From positions 744,001 through 808,000 of the forward strand of contig CP030884.1 of assembly GCA_006969385.1 (NCBI GenBank): DNA of 64,000 nt, written 5' to 3'. The stretch is from Planctomycetaceae bacterium (lineage in GTDB: Bacteria; Planctomycetota; Phycisphaerae; UBA1845; UTPLA1). Under the pieces are notes generated by a model. It ran no database searches and had not been told where the DNA came from. It worked only from the letters and a program-made list of their open reading frames with translations. The translations under genes were made by a program, and so were the position numbers. Positions 58,718 through 64,000 of the stretch are shown here, one piece after another (within the stretch, counting starts at the first letter, position 1; each line of letters opens with the position of its first letter).

Positions 58718-59871
58718 CCGACAAACGGCGCTAACCGCGCGCCCATCCAAAACGTAAACGTGGCAATTCCCAGAATCACCAACCACAGCGCCGCATTGGT
58801 AATCGCCCAATGCGGTCGCACCCACGCTTCATGAATAAACGGCTCGTTGACCCACAGCAGCGGCGAGCCGATCTTGAATAGCCAATTGGGCGCGTTGGGC
58901 ACGATGAAGTTGTTTTCTTCGTGCGCGCCGAAGTTGAAGAAATCGATATGCGTCGTCGGTTGCCACGACACGAGGTAGTAAATCGAACCGACCACCACAC
59001 CGATGCGCAGCAGGAAGAACAGCGAACTGAGCCAACGCCAGCGCAACACGCGCAGCGTGCCCGGCCAGCAGATCAACAGCAGCCAGCAAAAAAGCAGCGG
59101 CCCCTTAAGAAACAGGCTGCGATCCTGACCGTCTTCGGTGTTCGACAATTCCGCCGGCGTAAAGAACCAGGGCACGTCCGCAATGAAATGTCGAAACGTC
59201 GGCGGTAAGCGCCGAAACGTGGCGTCGTCATTGCGCAATGTGGCCAGATCGATATACAGCCGACGGTCGTCGTAGCTAAACGCTTTCGTGTCCTCGATCA
59301 GCCGAGCCGATCCACGGGCCTCCAGCCACGCGTCGTCGTAACCGTCATCCGCGAGGCGCTGAATCAACTGCTTGCGGCGCGCTTGAAATTCCGGCGGCAT
59401 CTCTCCCAGCGGTAGGAAACGCTGCTCGAAGCGCACGTACGCATCGCGATTCTCCTGCACGATCGGCTTGCCGGCCCATTCCAACCCCAGCGCCGCATCC
59501 AAACACGTCAGCGTGACCCACAGCGCCGCGATATTCCACAACGCGCCAAACACCACCATCAATACCGGTTGCCGACCGCCCGTTTGCCAACGCCCGACCC
59601 ACGCGAGATATCCGATGACGCCGCGGCCCAACCCGATGATCAGATGCACCACCAGCGCGATCGGCGCTAAGAGCAACACCGGCAACGCCAACAGCCAGAA
59701 CTGGCGCGGCGACAACTCCAACGGCTTGCCCATCAACTTCGCCAACGACGATTCGACGACGATGTAATAGGCACCCGCCAGCAGATTCGTGAAAATCAGA
59801 AAAAGAATATAGACGGGGACCGAGATCGGCGCGAGAACCGTAAAAAGCAGCTTCCGTGTGCGAGGGCTCAC
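58636..59871 (-). CDS. Multi-pass membrane protein between lysS and lolC, unknown
   Basis: The 411-residue protein has about six or seven hydrophobic segments, with a polar, probably periplasmic region between roughly 150 and 255 (EQRFLPLGEMPPEFQARRK, DDRRLYIDLATLRNDDATF). I recognise no family. It starts three bases after the lysS stop, and its end overlaps the lolC start, so it is translationally linked to both. By context it may be an accessory membrane protein of the Lol system, though no direct evidence supports that. GVEG or DUF-type motifs were not found. Confidence 0.72.
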   Translation of the reverse strand: MSPRTRKLLFTVLAPISVPVYILFLIFTNLLAGAYYIVVESSLAKLMGKPLELSPRQFWLLALPVLLLAPIALVVHLIIGLGRGVIGYLAWVGRWQTGGRQPVLMVVFGALWNIAALWVTLTCLDAALGLEWAGKPIVQENRDAYVRFEQRFLPLGEMPPEFQARRKQLIQRLADDGYDDAWLEARGSARLIEDTKAFSYDDRRLYIDLATLRNDDATFRRLPPTFRHFIADVPWFFTPAELSNTEDGQDRSLFLKGPLLFCWLLLICWPGTLRVLRWRWLSSLFFLLRIGVVVGSIYYLVSWQPTTHIDFFNFGAHEENNFIVPNAPNWLFKIGSPLLWVNEPFIHEAWVRPHWAITNAALWLVILGIATFTFWMGARLAPFVGWPRYYIAFWRRACYSASASRSLAWVL

Positions 59872-59874
59872 GCC

Positions 59875-61341
59875 TTAATCCTTGCTTTGCGGTCGTTGCA
59901 ACGGGAACAAAATCACGTCGCGAATGCTCGGCGAGTTGGTCAACAGCATCACCATGCGATCGATGCCCACACCCAAACCGCCCGCTGGCGGCATGCCGTA
60001 TTCCAACGCGTTGATAAAGTCCTCATCCATCACGCGCATCGTTTCATCGCCTTCGCCGGTCACCTGTGCCTCGAAGTTTTCTTTCTGTATCGCCGGGTCG
60101 TTCAACTCGGTATAGGCATTGCCCATTTCCATACCGGCGACGAACGCTTCGAATCGCAACGCCAACGACGAGTCGTCCTTTTTGCGTCGCGTCAACGGAC
60201 AAATCGCCGCCGGATACTCCGTCACGAAGGTCGGCTGAATCAACTTGTCTTCTACGGTCTCTTCAAACAACTTGTTCGCGACGACGGCATCGTCGGCGTT
60301 GGGCATGTCGATGCCGAGTTCTTTGGCCTTGGCCCGCACGGCATCGTTGTCTGCCAAGTCTACACCGGCGTGTTCTTTCAGCAGTTCGGTGTAGGTCTTG
60401 CGCGCCCACGGCGTGGAGAAGTCAATCTCAATATCTTTGAAGGCGCGCTTGGTGCCACCGCCGATGGCTTCGATCGACGCCGCGAACGCCGCCTCAACGA
60501 TCTCCATCATGTCGCTCAGATCGCCATACGCCTGATAGCACTCCATCATCGTGAACTCAGGATTGTGCCGCGGGCTGATGCCTTCGTTGCGGAAGTTGCG
60601 ATTGATCTCAAACACCCGTTCCATGCCGCCGACCAACAGCCGCTTGAGATACAACTCGGGGCTGATGCGTAGGAACAAGTCCATATCGAGCGTGTTGTGA
60701 TGCGTCGTGAACGGTCGCGCCGCCGCCCCACCGTAGATCGGCTGCAGCATCGGTGTTTCGACTTCCATAAAGCCGCGCTCGCGCATGACCTGCCGCACGG
60801 CGTCGATAATTTGCGAGCGCTGCCGAAAGGTCTGCATTACCTCGGCATTGGTGAACAGGTCGACGTAACGCTGGCGATAACGCTGATCGACATCGGTTAA
60901 GCCGTGCCACTTCTCCGGCGGTTGATGCAAGCACTTGCATAACACGGTGATCGCGTCCGACCAGACGGTAATTTCATTCGTCTTGGTGCGCCCCACCACG
61001 CCATCGAAGCCGGCGATATCACCCAAGTCGAGCCGCTTGATGACTTGCCAGCCGTCACTGCCGACGTCGCGCTTGGACAAACCAATCTGCATGTCGCCCG
61101 TCGAATCGCGAATCGTTAGGAACGCCAATGATCCCATCACGCGCCGCAAGACGATGCGACCGGCGGCACGCACCTTGAGGTCTTCTTTCTTCTCGCCCGC
61201 TTCAATGTTGGCGGCCTCGGCTTGCGCCCGAATCGCGTCGTTGGCAATGACGTCGGGAAAACGCCAGCCATATGGGTCGTGCCCCATCTCGGCAAGCTCT
61301 TGCAGCTTGCGTAACCGTTCTTCGTAAAGTGAATCGCTCAT
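59875..61341 (-). CDS. lysS: Lysyl-tRNA synthetase, class II
   Basis: The 488-residue protein has an OB-fold anticodon domain (AAGRIVLRRVMGSLAFLTIR) and the class II core: motif 1 RGFMEVETPMLQPIYGGAAA, motif 2 VFEINRNFRNEGISPRHNPE and motif 3 GGLGVGIDRMVMLLTNSPSI. It charges tRNA-Lys. The N-terminus is short and complete. It is the first gene of an operon with a membrane protein and LolC/LolD genes. This placement of an essential housekeeping gene with an export system is known in several phyla and suggests shared growth-linked expression. Confidence 0.97.
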   Translation of the reverse strand: MSDSLYEERLRKLQELAEMGHDPYGWRFPDVIANDAIRAQAEAANIEAGEKKEDLKVRAAGRIVLRRVMGSLAFLTIRDSTGDMQIGLSKRDVGSDGWQVIKRLDLGDIAGFDGVVGRTKTNEITVWSDAITVLCKCLHQPPEKWHGLTDVDQRYRQRYVDLFTNAEVMQTFRQRSQIIDAVRQVMRERGFMEVETPMLQPIYGGAAARPFTTHHNTLDMDLFLRISPELYLKRLLVGGMERVFEINRNFRNEGISPRHNPEFTMMECYQAYGDLSDMMEIVEAAFAASIEAIGGGTKRAFKDIEIDFSTPWARKTYTELLKEHAGVDLADNDAVRAKAKELGIDMPNADDAVVANKLFEETVEDKLIQPTFVTEYPAAICPLTRRKKDDSSLALRFEAFVAGMEMGNAYTELNDPAIQKENFEAQVTGEGDETMRVMDEDFINALEYGMPPAGGLGVGIDRMVMLLTNSPSIRDVILFPLQRPQSKD

Positions 61342-61887
61342 CGATTTCCGTTGTGGCCCTCGGAGCCGCGCCCGTCAGGAAGCGGTCCGCGCCGATATGT
61401 CGTTAACTCGGTTTCACGTCGCGACGTTGGATCGTCACGACGTGTCAAATTTTGGTCGCGGCATTTCGCGTTCGCGGCGGGCCGCCTTGCTCCCTCTCCC
61501 TTGCAGGGAGAGGGTTGGGGTGAGGGTTGCCACCGGCGACTTTCATCATTCACCGCGAACAAAATCGAGGCGAAGCGTCGTCAAGCCTCGCCAAAATATT
61601 CGCCTGCGGCATGCTAGCCCCCAATGTAAACGGCGACAATGCCGGGAAGGTTCCCTCGTTCTGTTGGAAGGATCGCGACGAAGAACAGAATTATTGCATT
61701 GTGAGAGGCGACGCCATTCAGCGCCGGGTGCCCCATCCTTCGCGACAGCGAAGGGTGGGGAATCAAGATCACACGATCGCGATCCGAATAAACCTCGTCG
61801 CTACCTATTTACCACGCCCCGGCCAATGGCCGGGGGTTAAGCATGCATATACGAAACGGCGATTCCACAAGCGGCTATTTCTTAAAT
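61342..61887. repeat. Repeat-rich intergenic region upstream of lysS
   Basis: There is no gene here. Elements in order are a GAGCCGCGCCCGTCAGGAAG-type repeat (61362-61385, related to 14411-14434), a CCCTCTCCCTTGCAGGGAGA palindrome (61491-61530), a 44-base repeat with CATCCTTCGC/GCGAAGGGTG (61721-61764) that recurs with one difference at 62640-62683, and CCCCGGCCAATGGCCGGGG (61817-61835). Confidence 0.8.
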
Positions 61888-62466
61888 TCACATCGAAGGA
61901 CTTACCGTCGCCAACCGCCCCGTCTCCATCCACGCCACCCATTTCTCACACATTCGCGCGATCGACCGGCCCACCGGCATCGCCGCGATCTCTTTCGGCG
62001 TGACCCAGGCCAAATCGTGGCTCTCGTCGCTTACCACGTATTCAGCATCCCCCGTGATGCGACACAAAAATCGAATGTCGTAATGCAAATGCCCCGGCAC
62101 CTCGCCGCGCGCGGGGATCGGATGCACGTCGAGATCGAATATCTCCGCGCTGACCGCCTCGATGGCGTCGATGCCCGACTCCTCCTGCGCCTCTTTCAAA
62201 GCAACCCGCAAAATGTCGCTATCGCCATCGCAATGGCCGCCGAGTTGCAGCCATTTATCCAGCTTGCGATGGTGCGTCAGCAGCGCCCGACCACGCCGCT
62301 CATCGATCAACCACGCTGCCCCCGTCATATGGCCGACGAGCAAACTCCGCTCGAAGCAATCGGGATATTCCCGAACGAAATCGATAATCTGCTGCCGATG
62401 TTCGATCTCAGCCGTGTCCGTCGGTCGATAACGTTCGAGTTTTTGTAGCAGGTCGTCGCGATGCAT
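61888..62466 (-). CDS. NUDIX hydrolase
   Basis: The protein of about 192 residues contains a Nudix box, GHCDGDSDILRVALKEAQEE followed by SGI. The catalytic Glu pair is intact, but the first conserved Glu is Ser and the Arg of RExxEE is Lys. GKWLQLGG-type context (DKWLQLGGHCDGD) and DESHDLAWVTPKE are typical of a subfamily common in bacteria. These enzymes cleave nucleoside diphosphates linked to another group; the substrate is unknown. ATG 62466 gives a normal N-terminal helix. It has no clear ribosome binding site. Confidence 0.85.
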   Translation of the reverse strand: MHRDDLLQKLERYRPTDTAEIEHRQQIIDFVREYPDCFERSLLVGHMTGAAWLIDERRGRALLTHHRKLDKWLQLGGHCDGDSDILRVALKEAQEESGIDAIEAVSAEIFDLDVHPIPARGEVPGHLHYDIRFLCRITGDAEYVVSDESHDLAWVTPKEIAAMPVGRSIARMCEKWVAWMETGRLATVSPSM

Positions 62467-62942
62467 GCTGGCGATGGTAGCCCACAACGGCAACGACCGA
62501 AAACGCGGCGGGTGAGCGCACACGCCGCGCCCGATTTAGCCCCCGGCCAATGGCCGGGGGCTAAGTGTTGTAGGGGTGCCCCTGCCCTTCCAGGGCTGGG
62601 GGACGCTCTCCCTTCCTCGCGCCCGGCGCCCCTTCATTCGCGCCGGGTGCCCCATCCTTCGCGGCAGCGAAGGGTGGGGAATCGCCCACGACACAAAAGC
62701 AAATCAGCCCCGCCTGTCGCCACGGGTCAGCCCCTGGCCCATGGCCGAGGGGCTAACTGTTGTTGGGATGCCCCTGCCCCTCTGAGGCTGGGGACATCCC
62801 CCTCCCGCCCGGTTCCGAAAACCCGAAAAAAATCTTTCACCCGCGCGGCAGAACCCGGTCCCCCGGCGGTACTTCTCCTCGCCACCGACGAACGGCGTCG
62901 CGGCGAAACGAACAACACCGTGTTTTGCGAGGAGACACGACG
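62467..62942. repeat. Repeat-rich intergenic region between NUDIX and small lipoprotein genes
   Basis: There is no gene here. AGCCCCCGGCCA and its inverse (62538-62562) form a palindrome related to 61817-61835. A copy of the 44-base repeat is at 62640-62683. GGGGTGCCCCTGCCC motifs occur near 62573 and 62766, and another GGCCCATGGCCG-type palindrome lies near 62735. Confidence 0.75.
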
Positions 62943-63230
62943 ATGAAAACGCTCAAGAACATGACCGGCCTGAAGAAGTTTTGTCTGGGTTTGGCCCTTG
63001 CCGGCGGCCTGATGCTGAACACCGGCTGCGAAGAGTTGCGGCTGATCAACGACCTCGTCCGCGCCATACCCGTCAGCGATGGCGGCCTCTTCGACGGCGT
63101 CATGCCCGACCTCGACTTCGGCGGCGGCCCCACAACCGGCGATGAGTTATTCGGCGACGACGATGGCGGCTATTTTGACGACGGCTACTACGGCGACGAC
63201 GACTACAGCGACGACTTCTTCGATTGGTAA
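62943..63230 (+). CDS. Small acidic lipoprotein
   Basis: The 95-residue protein starts MKTLKNMTGLKKF and has a lipobox GLMLNTGC (Cys29), then about 65 residues that turn into an Asp/Gly/Tyr run (GDDDGGYFDDGYYGDDDYSD). The run is aromatic and acidic and could bind Ca or coat a surface. GAGGAG eight bases before ATG 62943 is a clear ribosome binding site, and a strong terminator follows 54 bases after the stop. It shares its layout with 45184 and 45605 (basic start, hydrophobic segment, Cys, low-complexity tail). Confidence 0.75.
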   Translation: MKTLKNMTGLKKFCLGLALAGGLMLNTGCEELRLINDLVRAIPVSDGGLFDGVMPDLDFGGGPTTGDELFGDDDGGYFDDGYYGDDDYSDDFFDW

Positions 63231-63283
63231 TGCGAAACGCGGCGAGCGAAACGAACATGCGATCAGTTTCGTGCGAATTGAAA

Positions 63284-63319
63284 AGAACCGCGGCCCTAAG
63301 GGTCGCGGTTCTTTTTTTA
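63284..63319 (+). terminator. Intrinsic terminator of the small acidic lipoprotein gene
   Basis: AGAACCGCG pairs with CGCGGTTCT, with GCCC/AGGG extending the stem inside (63284-63312), followed by seven T. It stands 54 bases past the stop. Confidence 0.93.
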
Positions 63320-63323
63320 ACGT

Positions 63324-64000
63324 TTATTCAAATGTCGCGGATTGAATCAGCGCGTCGAGTGCCGGCTTACGCAAGAAGTCAACGCTGCCATCGTCGTACA
63401 ATACGTTTCCGCCTTCGCAATAATGATTGCGCGGGTCCTCAATGATAATGGGTACGAGCCCATCCTTGTTCGGCGGGCATTGCTTGACGCGGCGATAACA
63501 ATTCGGGTTGCTATCGAAAGAGGGGCATCGCAATTGCTTCGGTGTTAAAGAGCCCTCCGCAACCAAATTATCGAGCCATGCATAATCCGTGCCGTGCTCC
63601 AATCGATAGGCGTCTGCTGCTTGCGCAATTCCGCGGAGATTAGCGGAACAGACTGTACGTCTTGCAAGTTCGAACGGCCCTTGCGGCTGATCTATTGCTT
63701 CCAAAACAATCGGTCTGATGGTCAAATAGACCAATGTCAGCCCGGCAAGCGAACCCGCAAAGAGTATGAACCTGATTCGTTTATCAATTGATTCTTTTTT
63801 CGAATGACAGAATGCGACAATTCCAGCGACGACCGACAAAATGCCCAACACGAATTCGAAAATCGAGAACTTTAGCGGTAAGCGTTCGCATTTCGTGTAG
63901 ACTACGATTACCAAACGGCTAGCGGAGAATACATAAACCAAGGAGATGGCACCGAGTACCGTTGCCAATTGAACGATTCCAAACCGACGAAATATAGAAA
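63324..64000 (-). CDS. Membrane protein with pseudopilin-like outer domain, 5' end cut
   Basis: The minus-strand frame is open through the right window edge, and the first internal TTG (63968) need not be the true start. About three or four membrane segments lie in the first 110 visible residues (examples: FEFVLGILSVVAGIVAF, FILFAGSLAGLTLVYLTI). The C-terminal 100 residues have CSANLRGIAQAADAYRLEHG, LTPKQLRCPS and NVLYDDGSVDFL. This is a pattern known from the outer domain of planctomycete DUF1559-type pseudopilins, where it ends in a DGSV motif. Here the domain is joined to extra membrane passes instead of a type IV prepilin leader. The function is unknown. Confidence 0.65.
   Translation of the reverse strand, partial: SIFRRFGIVQLATVLGAISLVYVFSASRLVIVVYTKCERLPLKFSIFEFVLGILSVVAGIVAFCHSKKESIDKRIRFILFAGSLAGLTLVYLTIRPIVLEAIDQPQGPFELARRTVCSANLRGIAQAADAYRLEHGTDYAWLDNLVAEGSLTPKQLRCPSFDSNPNCYRRVKQCPPNKDGLVPIIIEDPRNHYCEGGNVLYDDGSVDFLRKPALDALIQSATFE

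Noticed and set aside
1..64000. tRNA or rRNA genes
   Set aside because: I looked for T-loop sequences and conserved rRNA segments on both strands and saw none, though reading by eye could miss a diverged tRNA.

Overview
The window looks like a chromosomal segment of a flagellated member of the Planctomycetota, possibly Phycisphaerae-related. This is inferred from gene content and not from a marker gene. The signs are a PilM locus whose partner resembles Akkermansia Amuc_1100, a secreted enzyme with a C-terminal type I dockerin, a membrane protein with an N-terminal zinc ribbon, a large Ser/Thr kinase, a pseudopilin-like protein ending in a DG-type motif, GTG/TTG/CTG starts, and many short palindromic dispersed repeats. 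The DNA is moderately GC-rich. No rRNA, tRNA, CRISPR array or prophage was seen.

Layout. 1-7342: a truncated membrane protein, a TauE/SafE-type permease, a recombinase-like protein translationally coupled to an acyl-carrier-like protein, a DUF3299-like protein, a zinc-ribbon membrane protein, an MFS transporter and carbamate kinase. 7562-14111: a minus-strand PilM cluster (PilM with a long extension plus two single-pass proteins) ending in a strong terminator, and an OmpA/Pal-like lipoprotein. 14265-21813: a palindrome cluster, an APC permease fused to a UspA domain, a comparatively AT-rich Ser/Thr kinase gene, a TfoX-N protein, a LOG-family protein and a histidine kinase. 22030-34628: one minus-strand flagellar block in the order (small ORF)-flgF-flgG-flgA-flgH-flgI-flgJ-flgN-flgK-flgL-fliW-csrA-flagellin, closed by a terminator. 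The flagellin leader carries a hairpin with a GGA loop directly downstream of csrA and fliW. 34779-41108: lipoproteins, BioY, a GT-C-like membrane enzyme, a PhnD-like binding protein and two paralogous cysteine-rich lipoproteins.

41656-46069: a secreted vanadium haloperoxidase/PAP2-type protein with dockerin, MtnA and two small secreted low-complexity proteins. 46129-49218: a repeat cluster, a release-factor-like protein, a probable tRNA-queuosine mannosyltransferase, and a Y1 transposase lying between two identical 33-bp hairpins in inverted orientation. 49381-56105: RidA and ScpA, a divergent H-NOX plus hybrid histidine kinase operon, TrpS, an M50 protease and a secreted Arg-rich protein. 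56281-61341: the minus-strand operon lysS-membrane protein-lolC-lolD. The last 2.6 kb hold repeats, a NUDIX hydrolase, a third small acidic lipoprotein and a gene cut by the right end.

Functional links visible here are rod, P/L-ring and hook-filament junction assembly with FliW/CsrA control of flagellin, a PilM-type inner-membrane platform, a gas-sensing two-component system, and Lol-type lipoprotein export serving a genome that encodes several lipoproteins within this window alone.
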